Below the pieces are notes generated by a model. It was not told where the DNA came from. It did no database searches and saw only the letters and a list, made by a program, of their open reading frames with translations. Positions 43,751 through 53,079 of a stretch of 64,000 bases of DNA are shown in pieces. Positions within the stretch are counted from its first letter, which is position 1; each line of letters begins with the position of its first letter. The stretch is from Photobacterium sp. TLY01 (GTDB taxonomy: Bacteria > Pseudomonadota > Gammaproteobacteria > Enterobacterales > Vibrionaceae), in NCBI RefSeq assembly GCF_021432065.1, contig NZ_CP090364.1, forward strand, positions 62,001-126,000. Reading direction: 5' to 3'. Both the position numbers and the translations under genes were made by a program.

Positions 43751-44419
43751 GTGATTCGGTTTCAACAGGTCAGTAAAGCATATCGGGGTGGTCGCCAAGC
43801 CCTGCAAAAAGTGGATTTCCATCTGGGAAAAGGTGAGATGGCTTTTCTCACCGGCCATTCCGGTGCGGGTAAAAGCACGCTGTTGAAACTGATTGCTGCG
43901 GTTGAGCGGCCGAGTGATGGCCGGATTTTTTTCAATGATCATGACATCACCCGAATCGACAGTCATCAGATCCCTTTTCTGCGCCGTCATATCGGGATGA
44001 TTTTTCAGGATCACCGCTTGCTGATGGACAGAACCGTGTTTGACAATGTGGCGCTGCCACTGCAGATCGCCCAGTCGCCGGCTGGCGATGTAAAGCGTCG
44101 GGTGTCAGCGGCGCTCGATAAAGTCGGCCTGCTGGATAAAGCACAATGCCTGCCGATCCAGCTGTCCGGCGGGGAACAGCAGCGGGTCGGTATTGCCCGG
44201 GCCGTGGTTAACAAGCCACTGGTGGTGCTGGCAGATGAGCCGACCGGTAATCTCGATGCCGATCTCTCCCAGCAGATGATGGGGCTGTTTGCTGAATTTA
44301 ACCGGGTCGGGGTGAGCGTCCTGATGGCTACGCACGACACCTCCTTGTTAAGCCGTCACAGTTACAGGCGGCTTGAGTTACATCAGGGCAGTTTGCGAGA
44401 GGTAACGTATGGCGCGTGA
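43751..44419 (+). CDS. ftsE: Cell division ATP-binding protein FtsE
   Basis: A 222-residue ABC ATPase. Walker [15 protein letters not shown]-loop IFQDHRL, signature [14 protein letters not shown], Walker [14 protein letters not shown]-loop MATHD. With FtsX it controls septal peptidoglycan hydrolysis through the EnvC-type activator. Start codon is GTG, two bases after the ftsY stop; ends overlapping ftsX by 11 bp. Confidence 0.97.
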   Translation: MIRFQQVSKAYRGGRQALQKVDFHLGKGEMAFLTGHSGAGKSTLLKLIAAVERPSDGRIFFNDHDITRIDSHQIPFLRRHIGMIFQDHRLLMDRTVFDNVALPLQIAQSPAGDVKRRVSAALDKVGLLDKAQCLPIQLSGGEQQRVGIARAVVNKPLVVLADEPTGNLDADLSQQMMGLFAEFNRVGVSVLMATHDTSLLSRHSYRRLELHQGSLREVTYGA

Positions 44420-45335
44420 AGCTCAAAGCTGGTTCTCTGTCCAGCGTCAGGTGGGTAAGCAGGCACTTACTGATTTATGGCGCCGTCCGGTGGGCAATGT
44501 CCTGACGCTGGCCGTACTGGCCTTTGCCCTGACGCTGCCGGCCTGTTTTTATCTGGCGGCAAAGAATATTGCGATTGTCAGTCAGGCCTGGCAGAACCCA
44601 ACTCAGCTGACGGTCTACATGGCACCCGGTGCCAGTGATTCAGACGGCCGTGCACTGAGGGACACGCTGGCGGGCTGGACGGAAATCAGTTCGGCAGATT
44701 ATGTCTCTCCGCAACAGGGACTGGATGAGTTTCGCGAGCACGCCGGTTTTGCCAAGGCACTGAGCCTGCTGGATGAAAACCCCCTGCCAGCGGTACTGAT
44801 TATCAAACCCTCGGTGCAGTGGCAGTCGGGCAGTCAGGCGGAAATACTGGCCCGCAAGCTCAGTGAGCAGGTCGGGGTCGATGATGTCCGGCTCGACAGC
44901 GACTGGCTGCAGCGCCTGGATGCCATCAAACAACTCAGTGTGACGCTGACCATGATCATGGCAGGCCTGATGCTGCTGGCTGTGTTTCTGATTGTGGGTA
45001 ATACGCTGCGTCTGCAGTTGCAAAATCAGAAAGAAGCGGTGCAGGTCATGAAGCTGGTCGGGGCGACCAATACCTATATTCTGCGGCCTTTTTTGTATAC
45101 CGGCGCCTGGTATGGTTTATTGGCGTCAGTGGCTGCGTTAGTGCTTACTACGCTGGTAAGTTTGATACTGGAAGGTGCAGTGGATAAACTGGCCGCCTTG
45201 TATGGCAGTGATTTCCACTTAACGGGTCTGGCCTGGGACGAATGTTTGCTGTTGATCGTGTTATCCGCTTTGCTGGGAATCCTGGCAGCCCGTCTATCTG
45301 CCGGCCGACATTTAAAAGAAATTGAACCAATCTGA
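44409..45335 (+). CDS. ftsX: Cell division protein FtsX
   Basis: A 308-residue four-helix membrane protein with a cytosolic N-terminus, a large periplasmic loop (about residues 60-165) and three C-terminal helices (VTLTMIMAGLMLLAVFLIVGNTLRLQLQNQKEAVQVMKLVGATNTYILRPF is the FtsX-type core). Works with FtsE. It overlaps ftsE and precedes rpoH, the fixed ftsYEX-rpoH order. Confidence 0.96.
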   Translation: MAREAQSWFSVQRQVGKQALTDLWRRPVGNVLTLAVLAFALTLPACFYLAAKNIAIVSQAWQNPTQLTVYMAPGASDSDGRALRDTLAGWTEISSADYVSPQQGLDEFREHAGFAKALSLLDENPLPAVLIIKPSVQWQSGSQAEILARKLSEQVGVDDVRLDSDWLQRLDAIKQLSVTLTMIMAGLMLLAVFLIVGNTLRLQLQNQKEAVQVMKLVGATNTYILRPFLYTGAWYGLLASVAALVLTTLVSLILEGAVDKLAALYGSDFHLTGLAWDECLLLIVLSALLGILAARLSAGRHLKEIEPI

Positions 45336-45483
45336 GGAATCAGACTCTACGTATTGGTTATGCATGCTTGCATTTTGTGCAGTATTGAAGGCATTATTAT
45401 CGGTCTGGCAGTGTTATGCTGCCGGATTGACGTGAAAGTCCAGGGTATTTGGCTCTGGCAAAGCATCCACAGGGGTTACTTGA

Positions 45484-46344
45484 ATGACAAAAGAGATGAC
45501 TTCATTAGCTTTAGTTTCTGCTGATAGCCTGGAAGGCTATATCCGGTCTGTGAACAGCCATCCGATGCTGACAGCCGAGCAGGAGCGGGAGTTAGCTGAG
45601 CGTCTGCATTATGACGGTGATATTGAGGCTGCACGCAGTCTGGTATTGTCGCACCTGCGCTTTGTAGTCCATGTTGCCCGCGGCTATACAGGTTATGGCC
45701 TGCCAATGGCTGATCTGGTTCAGGAAGGCAATATTGGTCTGATGAAAGCGGTTAAACGCTTTAACCCGGAAGTGGGTGTCAGACTGGTGTCTTTTGCGGT
45801 TCATTGGATCAAGGCTGAGATTCATGAGTATGTGCTGCGTAACTGGCGTATCGTGAAAGTCGCGACCACCAAGGCCCAGCGTAAACTGTTCTTCAACCTG
45901 CGTAAGGCGAAAAAGCGTCTGGGCTGGTTTAATAATGATGAAGTCGAGATGGTCGCCGAACAACTGGGCGTGGAAACCAGTGAAGTGCGCGAGATGGAAT
46001 CCCGTCTTGCCGCGCAGGATGCCACGTTCGATATGCCGGCTGATGATGACGAGCGGGATAACAGCTACACAGCGCCTGTGTATTATCTGGAAGACAAGTC
46101 GTCTGACGTCGCGCTCAGTTATGAAGAGAATAACTGGGAAGATCATGCCAACAATCGTCTGTCACTGGCACTGGCGAACTTAGATGATCGCAGTCAGCAC
46201 ATCGTCCGTTCGCGCTGGCTGGAGGACGACAAGTCCACCCTGCAGGATCTGGCAGATCATTATGGCGTCTCTGCTGAGCGAATTCGCCAGCTGGAGAAAA
46301 ACGCGATGCGCAAATTGAAAGAAGCCGTCGGTGACGCGCTGTAA
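45484..46344 (+). CDS. rpoH: RNA polymerase heat-shock sigma factor RpoH
   Basis: A 286-residue sigma-32. Region 2 ([61 protein letters not shown]) and the RpoH box [18 protein letters not shown] are diagnostic; region 4 has [24 protein letters not shown]. It directs heat-shock promoters. In E. coli translation is limited by an mRNA thermosensor in the 5' coding part; this was not examined by folding here. A terminator follows after 82 bp. Confidence 0.97.
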   Translation: MTKEMTSLALVSADSLEGYIRSVNSHPMLTAEQERELAERLHYDGDIEAARSLVLSHLRFVVHVARGYTGYGLPMADLVQEGNIGLMKAVKRFNPEVGVRLVSFAVHWIKAEIHEYVLRNWRIVKVATTKAQRKLFFNLRKAKKRLGWFNNDEVEMVAEQLGVETSEVREMESRLAAQDATFDMPADDDERDNSYTAPVYYLEDKSSDVALSYEENNWEDHANNRLSLALANLDDRSQHIVRSRWLEDDKSTLQDLADHYGVSAERIRQLEKNAMRKLKEAVGDAL

Positions 46345-46400
46345 CGATCCGCATGGTGCAGGATCCTGAAACTGAGGATCCCTGTGGGTCACTGGATTTT

Positions 46401-46611
46401 CTATCCACAAACTTATTGCATGAAGAAACCGGCTGTCAGCCGGTTTTTTTATGCCTGAACACTGATGAAATGGCGCTTTGCTGAATGGTCGCAGAAAGAT
46501 GTGGTTGCAACAGAAAATGTTATCCACAGATTTTGATCGGATCTTTACTATATCTAGTGGATCCTCTTGGCAGAAAACACATTATCAACGCTATTCACAG
46601 TGTTTTCCACA
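46401..46611 (+). promoter_or_regulatory. Cluster of DnaA-box-like sites downstream of rpoH
   Basis: Four same-oriented sites: CTATCCACA (46401-46409), a perfect TTATCCACA (46520-46528), CTATTCACA (46591-46599) and TTTTCCACA (46603-46611). The 576-bp region between rpoH and glpE holds no convincing gene. The sites could titrate DnaA or regulate glpE or rpoH; three are imperfect. Confidence 0.45.
46426..46450 (+). terminator. Terminator of rpoH
   Basis: AAACCGGCT/AGCCGGTTT, 9-bp stem with GTC loop followed by T. Confidence 0.92.
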
Positions 46612-46920
46612 GCTGGTGAAACTCTGATCAGCCCGATATGGGGGAATCCGACCCGCTTGACTAACTCCCGATCCTGTAAGGATATTCGGGGAGATTGTCG
46701 GGGAAAGCGCGCGCAGATTTTTTTCAAAGCTGTGAGTAACTGAGTATACTGGCTGGCAACGAAAGAAAGGGGGCAGACAGTTCGGTTTACGCCCGGATCC
46801 TTCTCAGATGAAATTGCCGGTTGTTGCGCCGCAAAGTGCGTCGCGTCAGATCGCGTGAACAGTGGGTGTTGTTGCCACAGAATCTGACACCCAGATTGAT
46901 AATTTAAGAATGAGGCCGTC

Positions 46921-47247
46921 ATGGAGCAGTTTGAACATATTTCTGTTGAGCAAGCGTACGCATTATTACAAGAGTCCGACACCAAGGCAGTACTGGTCGA
47001 TATCCGTGATCCTCAGTCACATGCGTTAGCCCATCCGGAATCCGCTTTCCATCTGACCAATGATTCTATGGTCAGTTTCATGGAGGATGTGGACTTCGAG
47101 CAGCCGGTGATCGTGATGTGCTACCATGGGATCAGCTCTCAGGGCGCTGCCCAGTATCTGATTAATCAGGGGTATGAAACCGTGTACAGCATGGACGGTG
47201 GCTTTGAAGCCTGGCGTCGTCAGGCCTATCCGTGCGTTGAGCAGTAA
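46921..47247 (+). CDS. glpE: Thiosulfate sulfurtransferase GlpE
   Basis: A 108-residue single-domain rhodanese. The active-site loop is [16 protein letters not shown] with the nucleophilic Cys (about residue 66); N-terminal [12 protein letters not shown], and [10 protein letters not shown] near the C-terminus. It transfers sulfur from thiosulfate to cyanide or thiols. First gene of glpEGR, as in E. coli. GAGG precedes the ATG. Confidence 0.95.
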   Translation: MEQFEHISVEQAYALLQESDTKAVLVDIRDPQSHALAHPESAFHLTNDSMVSFMEDVDFEQPVIVMCYHGISSQGAAQYLINQGYETVYSMDGGFEAWRRQAYPCVEQ

Positions 47248-47320
47248 TCTGGCTCAGTGATTATCCTGCGCCGTCCGGCGACACCCGCGGCGCATAGACC
47301 TTCAACAGAGGGAGTCTGAG

Positions 47321-48172
47321 ATGCAGCGTATCGCCGTACTCGATAACCCCCGAATGGCACAGGCCTTCATCGATTATATGGCCTCTCGCGGTATTGAACT
47401 GACCCTGGCCGCAGAGCCCGGCGGCCAGTTTGCCATTTGGTTGTCCGATCCCACACATCAGGTTGAAACTGAGGCCGAGTGGCAGCAGTTTGTCCGCCAA
47501 CCGGACGATCAGAAATACCAGGCTGCCTCCTGGCAAGTGGTCAACCGCCGCAAACAGCCTTCGTTTCGCTACGACAGTCCCAGTATGATCGACCTGGTGA
47601 AATCCGGTGCCGGACCTGTCTGTCTGCTGGTGATGGTGCTGGCGATCGGCATTTACGGCGGCTGGCTGCTGGGCTGGCAAGCGCCACTGTTTTACTGGCT
47701 GCATTTTCCGACCATGCAGGGCGACAGCTGGGAAGTCTGGCGCTATGTGTCTCACAGTCTGATCCATTTCTCCGCCCTGCATGTGATTTTCAATTGCCTG
47801 TGGTGGTGGGTGCTGGGCGGACGGCTCGAACAGCACAGCGGCAGTGGTAAGTTACTGGAAGTCTTCATCATTTCCTCGCTGGTCTCCGGCCTGGCACAGT
47901 TCTGGTTCCATGGCCCCAATTTTGGCGGCTTATCCGGTGTGGTCTATGCGCTGCTGGGTTACTTGTGGTGGCTGGGCTGGCTGGTCCCATCGCGGGGCCT
48001 CACGATTCCCAATGGTTATGTCGTGTTTATGCTGGTCTGGCTGGTCTTAGGTTTCGTTGGTGTGATGGGGTTTGAAGTGGCCAATATGGCGCATCTGTTC
48101 GGGCTGATCTCAGGATGCCTGCTGGCCTTTGTCGATGCGCATCTGCGACAGCCAGCGGATTCTGCGCAGTAA
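47321..48172 (+). CDS. glpG: Rhomboid intramembrane protease GlpG
   Basis: A 283-residue membrane protease. A cytoplasmic N-terminal domain (residues 1 to about 90) precedes six helices. The catalytic serine is in GLSGVVYALLGY and the catalytic histidine in ANMAHLFGLISG; the WR motif of loop 1 appears as EVWRYVSHSLIHFSALHVIFN. GlpG cleaves transmembrane proteins within the membrane. Follows glpE by 73 bp. Confidence 0.95.
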   Translation: MQRIAVLDNPRMAQAFIDYMASRGIELTLAAEPGGQFAIWLSDPTHQVETEAEWQQFVRQPDDQKYQAASWQVVNRRKQPSFRYDSPSMIDLVKSGAGPVCLLVMVLAIGIYGGWLLGWQAPLFYWLHFPTMQGDSWEVWRYVSHSLIHFSALHVIFNCLWWWVLGGRLEQHSGSGKLLEVFIISSLVSGLAQFWFHGPNFGGLSGVVYALLGYLWWLGWLVPSRGLTIPNGYVVFMLVWLVLGFVGVMGFEVANMAHLFGLISGCLLAFVDAHLRQPADSAQ

Positions 48173-48294
48173 GGTTTCAGCCAGGAGTGGGATCACTTCC
48201 CTAGTAACCAGACCGATTGCCCAGTAAGATGAGCACGCCCGGAAACGGGCCACTAGGGTCATTGGAACTTCGTTAATCAGGAGCAGTAACAGCA

Positions 48295-49059
48295 GTGAAG
48301 CAAAGCAAACGTCATCAGGAGATCATCGATCTCGTGAAAACTCAGGGCTATGTCAGTACCGATGACCTGGTTGCCCGTTTTAACGTCAGCCCGCAAACGA
48401 TCCGCAGGGATCTCAATGAGCTGGCTGAAGAGAATAAGATCCGGCGCCATCACGGCGGGGCGACTGTACCGTCCAGTTCGGTCAACACCTCATACACCAC
48501 TCGTAAAGTAATGCAGCTGGCTGAGAAAGACCGCATCGCGCAGGCGATGGTCAAGCATATCCCCGACGGCGCCACGCTGTTTATTGATATAGGCACCACA
48601 CCGGAAGCGGTTGCGCGTGCCTTGCTGGACCATTCAGATTTGCGGATCGTGACCAATAACCTGAACGTGGCCGGTATTCTGACCGGTAAAGATGATTTCC
48701 GGGTGATTCTGGCCGGTGGTGAAGTGCGTAATCGTGACGGCGGCATCGTGGGGGAGGCGACTCTGGATTTCATCTCCCAGTTCCGTCTGGACTTTGGCAT
48801 CATCGGGATCAGCGGCATTGATCTCGATGGCTCCCTGCTCGATTTCGATTATCACGAAGTGCGGGTCAAACAAGCCATTATTGAAAATAGCCGCTGTGTC
48901 ATGCTGGGCGTCGATCACACAAAATTCGGCCGCAACGCCATGGTGAATCTGGGCGATATCAGCCAGATTGACATGTTGTTCACCAATAAAACGCCACCAG
49001 AGCCGCTGGCCAAGCGAATGGCGGAGCTGGAGACACACCTCGAAATTATTCTCGACTGA
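48295..49059 (+). CDS. glpR: Glycerol-3-phosphate regulon repressor GlpR
   Basis: A 254-residue DeoR-family repressor. Helix-turn-helix HQEIIDLVKTQGYVSTDDLVARFNVSPQTIRRDLNELAEENKIRRHHGGA at the N-terminus, and a sugar-phosphate-binding domain with LFIDIGTTPEAVARAL and ILAGGEVRNRDGGIVGEATLDFI. Start codon GTG. It represses glp genes in the absence of glycerol-3-phosphate; a GlpR-like site stands before glpD downstream. Same-strand glpEGR-glpD differs from the divergent E. coli layout. Confidence 0.95.
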   Translation: MKQSKRHQEIIDLVKTQGYVSTDDLVARFNVSPQTIRRDLNELAEENKIRRHHGGATVPSSSVNTSYTTRKVMQLAEKDRIAQAMVKHIPDGATLFIDIGTTPEAVARALLDHSDLRIVTNNLNVAGILTGKDDFRVILAGGEVRNRDGGIVGEATLDFISQFRLDFGIIGISGIDLDGSLLDFDYHEVRVKQAIIENSRCVMLGVDHTKFGRNAMVNLGDISQIDMLFTNKTPPEPLAKRMAELETHLEIILD

Positions 49060-49130
49060 CAGACCTGGGTGTGAGCGTTTTCGCTCATACAAGAAGATAT
49101 CGAGCACTTAATTGCCTGCAATATTTTGAG

Positions 49131-49157
49131 AAGCTGCCTGAAAAGGCAGCTTTTTTT
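49131..49157 (+). terminator. Terminator of glpR
   Basis: AAGCTGCCT/AGGCAGCTT, 9-bp stem with T run. Separates glpEGR transcripts from glpD. Confidence 0.92.
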
Positions 49158-49225
49158 GTGCGTATGATCATATAGGTGTCATCTTTCGAGCATAAAAAAG
49201 ATGATATTCACGTTCTTATTGGCTA

Positions 49226-49246
49226 TATTGAGCGATATCGAACATT
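49226..49246 (+). promoter_or_regulatory. GlpR operator upstream of glpD
   Basis: TATTGAGCGA-TATCGAACATT: the right half TATCGAACATT matches the known GlpR half-site TAWCGAMMATW exactly, and the left half matches at 8 of 11 positions. It lies about 100 bp before the glpD start. Weaker TTTCGA-type sequences on either side (near 49186 and 49263) may be extra sites. Confidence 0.7.
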
Positions 49247-49342
49247 TATGTGAAGTGAACACTTTCGAATGCATGTCCTAATATAAGCAGAGGGCAATGC
49301 ATCCGGTAAGCGCGCAACGCAGTGAAGGCACAGGTGAAAGGC

Positions 49343-50857
49343 ATGACAGCAGCAAATGAGATTCTGGATATTATCGTCGTAGGGGGTGGCATTAACGGTG
49401 CGGGTATTGCCGCTGATGCTGCTGGTCGCGGACTGAAAGTGGCGTTGTTTGAGGCTGATGACTTTGCATCAGCCACCTCGTCTGCCAGTTCAAAACTGAT
49501 CCACGGGGGTCTGCGCTATCTTGAGCATTACGAGTTTCGCCTGGTTGGCGAAGCCCTGGCAGAGCGGGAAGTCCTGCTGCGCAAAATCCCCCATATTGCC
49601 CGGCCGATGCGTTTTCGCCTGCCGCACCGGCCGCACCTGCGTCCAGCCTGGATGATTCGGGCAGGCTTGTTTTTGTATGATCACTTAGGAAAGCGTACCA
49701 CGCTGCCCGCCAGTGAAGGATTACGCTTTGGCGCCGATTCTGCGCTGGTGCCTGAAATTACCCGCGGCTTTGAATATTCAGACTGCTGGGTCGATGATGC
49801 CCGTCTGGTGATCTTAAATGCGATGGAAACCGCGGCCCGTGGCGGTGAAGTGCGGAACCGCTGCCGGGTCGAAAAGGCCGAGCGTGACGGCGAGCTGTGG
49901 CAAGTGACTGTGCTGGACTGTCAGACCGGCGAGCGTTTCATTCGTCGCTCACATGCGCTGGTCAACGCAGCCGGCCCTTGGGTGAAAACCTTTTTTGACA
50001 CCAGTCTGGATACCCCGTCGCCGCGCAATATTCGCCTGATCAAAGGCTCGCACATCGTGGTCCCCCGCGTGCACGACGAACCGCAGGCCTACATACTGCA
50101 AAACGAAGATAACCGCATCGTCTTCGTGATTCCGTACCTGGATCGATTCTCCATTGTCGGTACCACGGATGTGGAATACCACGGTGATCCGCGCAAGGTC
50201 GCGATTGATGAAGATGAAATCCGCTACCTGCTCAAAGTGTACAACGATCACTTTAAGCACAAACTGCAACGCCAGGATGTGGTCTGGACTTACTCCGGCG
50301 TCCGTCCGTTGTGTGATGATGAGTCAGACTCACCGCAAGCCGTGACCCGTGATTACACCCTGGAGCTGGAACAGGAAGGCTCGCAGCCGCCCTTGCTGTC
50401 TGTGTTTGGCGGCAAGCTGACGACTTATCGCAAGCTGGCCGAATCGGCACTGCGCAAGCTGGCGCCTTTTTTCCCGAATATGGGACCGGCCTGGACGGCA
50501 CAAGCCTGCCTGCCGGGCGGAGAAACCGGTTTTGACCGTGAGCGCCTCAGTGCGGATCTACGCACCCGGTTTAGCTGGATGAGCGAGTTTAGCGCCGATC
50601 GCATGGCAACGAATTACGGCATCATGAGCTGGCAGATCCTGGAAGGTGTCAGCAGTGAAGCGGAGATGGGGCTGCATTTCGGCGAAGGTCTCTACGCCAG
50701 AGAACTTGATTACCTGATGAGCCGTGAGTTTGTGGTCAGCGCAGACGATGCGCTGTGGCGGCGCAGCAAACTGGGGTTGTATCTGAGCGCTGAGCAGCAA
50801 CAGGCGGTGGCAGACTATATTGCCTCGCAACATGGTAAGGCGCACGCTGCAGCCTGA
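49343..50857 (+). CDS. glpD: Aerobic glycerol-3-phosphate dehydrogenase
   Basis: A 504-residue FAD enzyme that oxidises sn-glycerol-3-phosphate to dihydroxyacetone phosphate and passes electrons to quinone at the inner membrane. FAD site LDIIVVGGGINGAGIAADAAGRGLKVALFEADDFASATSSASSKLIHGGLRYLEHYEF; the later RFSIVGTTDVEYHGDP and YSGVRPLCDDE are family hallmarks. The ATG at 49343 (AGGTG upstream) is preferred over GTG 49322. Confidence 0.97.
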   Translation: MTAANEILDIIVVGGGINGAGIAADAAGRGLKVALFEADDFASATSSASSKLIHGGLRYLEHYEFRLVGEALAEREVLLRKIPHIARPMRFRLPHRPHLRPAWMIRAGLFLYDHLGKRTTLPASEGLRFGADSALVPEITRGFEYSDCWVDDARLVILNAMETAARGGEVRNRCRVEKAERDGELWQVTVLDCQTGERFIRRSHALVNAAGPWVKTFFDTSLDTPSPRNIRLIKGSHIVVPRVHDEPQAYILQNEDNRIVFVIPYLDRFSIVGTTDVEYHGDPRKVAIDEDEIRYLLKVYNDHFKHKLQRQDVVWTYSGVRPLCDDESDSPQAVTRDYTLELEQEGSQPPLLSVFGGKLTTYRKLAESALRKLAPFFPNMGPAWTAQACLPGGETGFDRERLSADLRTRFSWMSEFSADRMATNYGIMSWQILEGVSSEAEMGLHFGEGLYARELDYLMSREFVVSADDALWRRSKLGLYLSAEQQQAVADYIASQHGKAHAAA

Positions 50858-50889
50858 TACTGTGTCATTAAATACGGGAAAGAAAGACC

Positions 50890-50914
50890 AAAGCGCCCAC
50901 CGGGCGCTTTTTTT
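50890..50914 (+). terminator. Terminator of glpD
   Basis: AAAGCGCCC/GGGCGCTTT with loop ACC and seven T; also usable by the convergent FliL-like gene. Confidence 0.93.
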
Positions 50915-50962
50915 GTAATCTCAGCACCGCAGGTTATGGCGGTGTTGAATGTTTTGTCGGCG

Positions 50963-51370
50963 TTACTGGTACAGATATTTGGTAAACAGCAGTTCAGTTA
51001 ACAGTTTCTGATTGGTTTCAGCAATTAAGAGGTCATTGACTTTGTCCAGGCACTGCTGACGTATGGCTTCGCGACCGGCCAGAGATTTGATTTTTACTTC
51101 CGGCTGTTCACCAATAATCTGGATAATGGCATCACGGATCAGCGGCGCATGGTGCTCCACCAGAGGGATATAGTCCGGGTCGGAGACCATGAGATCGACT
51201 TGCAGGCGCAGATAACCCAGCTTTTTGCCTTGGGTGATATAGTTGGTCGTGATATCTGGCGTCAGGGTGAAATAACTATATTCAGGGGTTTTTGCCGACA
51301 CAGATTGTGCCAGCGCAGGCTGAGTCAGGGTAATCAGCACGATTGCCAATGTCAGGAGTAGAGATTTCAT
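50963..51370 (-). CDS. Exported FliL-like protein
   Basis: A 135-residue protein with a signal peptide (MKSLLLTLAIVLITLTQPALAQS) and a FliL-type domain: YFTLTPDITTNYITQGKKLGYLRLQVDLMVSD...LIRDAIIQIIGEQPEVKIKSLAGREAIRQQCLDKVNDLL. Classical FliL has a membrane helix and works at the flagellar motor; this shorter, cleaved form is a separate chromosomal paralogue common near ubiC in vibrios. The start at 51370 gives the signal peptide. Divergent from ubiC. Confidence 0.88.
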   Translation of the reverse strand: MKSLLLTLAIVLITLTQPALAQSVSAKTPEYSYFTLTPDITTNYITQGKKLGYLRLQVDLMVSDPDYIPLVEHHAPLIRDAIIQIIGEQPEVKIKSLAGREAIRQQCLDKVNDLLIAETNQKLLTELLFTKYLYQ

Positions 51371-51528
51371 CTTGCTATCCATCTGTATCAGGGAAAAATC
51401 TGTTACCCAAGTGCCTACTTTGGTGAGGAATGATATTCCTGTCCGTGACGGCTTGCTACAATAGGGCATCATTCAATGTTATCAATTGGCCACATTCTAT
51501 CACCCTTTCTAGGAATTGAATTGGGAAG

Positions 51529-52140
51529 ATGTCGAAATTCAAGCAGATATATCAACCCGCTCTGGACAATGCCGACTGGCAACTGACAGAAAAAATACAC
51601 CTCAATCAGCCTGAACTGCAAAGCTGGTTACAGGAAAATGGCTCGTTGTCACGTCGTTTTGCCCGTCATTGTCATCAGTTCAGCGTGCTGCTGCTGGGGC
51701 AGGAGCCGATCAAAGCCGGCAGCTTACGGCCGGATGAACAGGCGATGCTGGGGCCAGTGGATTGTCTGGAACGTATCGTGCTCTTGCATGGGGACGGTGT
51801 GCCCTGGGTGTTTGGCCGCACGCTAATTCCGCTGCCGACTCTGACCGGGGAGGAGCAGGACATCGCCCAGTTGGGCGAGTCGCCGCTGGGCTACCGGGTG
51901 TTTACCGATCAGAGTGCCCGCCGTGATGCACTGCAACTGGCGCGAATTCCGTTCCAAGGCGATGAACTATGGGCGCGGCGTTCCCGCCTGTGGGTCAAAG
52001 AAAAACCGATGCTGGTGGCTGAGCTGTTTCTGGCCCCCGCGCCGGTATATCAGCAACAGCGCCCCAATGTCGCGCCATTCAGCAGTCAATTATCAGCGGG
52101 ATCAGGCAGCGAAAAAGCTGCCCATTACGAACAAAAGTAG
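51529..52140 (+). CDS. ubiC: Chorismate lyase
   Basis: A 203-residue chorismate pyruvate-lyase, making 4-hydroxybenzoate for ubiquinone. Conserved segments: GSLSRRFARHCHQFSVLLLG, PWVFGRTLIPLPTL and ELWARRSRLWVKEKPMLVAELFL, with the Arg and Glu of the active site. A C-terminal extension after APVYQQQRPN... is low-complexity. ubiA follows after 18 bp. Confidence 0.94.
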   Translation: MSKFKQIYQPALDNADWQLTEKIHLNQPELQSWLQENGSLSRRFARHCHQFSVLLLGQEPIKAGSLRPDEQAMLGPVDCLERIVLLHGDGVPWVFGRTLIPLPTLTGEEQDIAQLGESPLGYRVFTDQSARRDALQLARIPFQGDELWARRSRLWVKEKPMLVAELFLAPAPVYQQQRPNVAPFSSQLSAGSGSEKAAHYEQK

Positions 52141-52158
52141 GAGAGTGAAGGTTTGGAG

Positions 52159-53010
52159 ATGACCAAGGCCAGGGCGTACTGGCAGCTAGCGCGGATGGAT
52201 CGCCCGATTGGCAGTTTGTTATTGATGTGGCCGACCTTATGGGCATTATTTCTGGCCGCAGACGGCATGCCGGAGATCAAGGTGCTGCTGGTGTTCGTGC
52301 TCGGCGTTTTTTCGATGCGCGCAGCAGGCTGTGTCATCAATGATTACGCCGACCGGCATTTTGACGGCCATGTGAAGCGCACCGCCCAGCGTCCGCTGCC
52401 ATCAGGTTTGATCAGTGAACGTGAAGCCCTGGGCTTTTTTGCTGTGTTGTCACTGGTGTCTTTTGCGTTGGTGCTGACCATGAATACACTGACGATTCAG
52501 CTGTCTGTCGTCGGCCTGCTGCTGGCGGCTGCTTATCCGTTTATGAAGCGCTATACCCACCTGCCGCAGCTGGTGCTGGGCATGGCCTTTGGCTGGGCCA
52601 TTCCTATGGCGTATGCCGCGCAGTCTGGCGGTTTACCGCCTGTAGCTTGGCTGCTGTTTATCGCCAACATCCTCTGGACGATTGCCTATGATACCCAGTA
52701 CGCCATGGTCGACAGGGATGATGATCTGAAAATCGGCATCAAATCCACCGCCATTCTGTTTGGCCGCAATGACAAGCGCATGATTGGCCTGTTGCAGCTG
52801 GGCACCTTAGGGCTCTTGATTCTGGTGGGCATGCAGACGGGACTCTCTCAGGTGTACTACTGGAGCCTGCTGGGTGCGGCAGCGCTGTTTGTCTACCAGC
52901 AGATGCTGATTCGCGGCAGGGAGCGTGAACCTTGTTTTAAGGCCTTTCTCAACAACAACTATGTCGGCATGCTGGTGTGGCTGGGGATGGCTGCTGGTTT
53001 AATGTTCTGA
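52159..53010 (+). CDS. ubiA: 4-hydroxybenzoate octaprenyltransferase
   Basis: A 283-residue membrane prenyltransferase with about nine helices. The two aspartate-rich motifs are [23 protein letters not shown] and [19 protein letters not shown]. It attaches the polyprenyl chain to 4-hydroxybenzoate. ATG 52159 with AAGG seven bases upstream is preferred over TTG 52153. Forms an operon with ubiC. Confidence 0.96.
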   Translation: MTKARAYWQLARMDRPIGSLLLMWPTLWALFLAADGMPEIKVLLVFVLGVFSMRAAGCVINDYADRHFDGHVKRTAQRPLPSGLISEREALGFFAVLSLVSFALVLTMNTLTIQLSVVGLLLAAAYPFMKRYTHLPQLVLGMAFGWAIPMAYAAQSGGLPPVAWLLFIANILWTIAYDTQYAMVDRDDDLKIGIKSTAILFGRNDKRMIGLLQLGTLGLLILVGMQTGLSQVYYWSLLGAAALFVYQQMLIRGREREPCFKAFLNNNYVGMLVWLGMAAGLMF

Positions 53011-53034
53011 GGCGGTGATTCTGTTCCGGTTGTC

Positions 53035-53063
53035 AAAACGCCCGCATCTAGCGGGCGTTTTTT
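53035..53063. terminator. Bidirectional terminator ubiA/plsB
   Basis: AAAACGCCCGC/GCGGGCGTTTT, 11-bp stem, five-base loop, T-tract on the plus strand and A-run on the other side. Confidence 0.92.
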
Positions 53064-53079
53064 ATGGTAAGCGGTCGGA

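Noticed and set aside
46554..46985. 143-residue minus-strand frame between rpoH and glpE
   Set aside because: It overlaps the start of glpE, has no ribosome site and unusual composition; the region holds DnaA-box-like sites instead.
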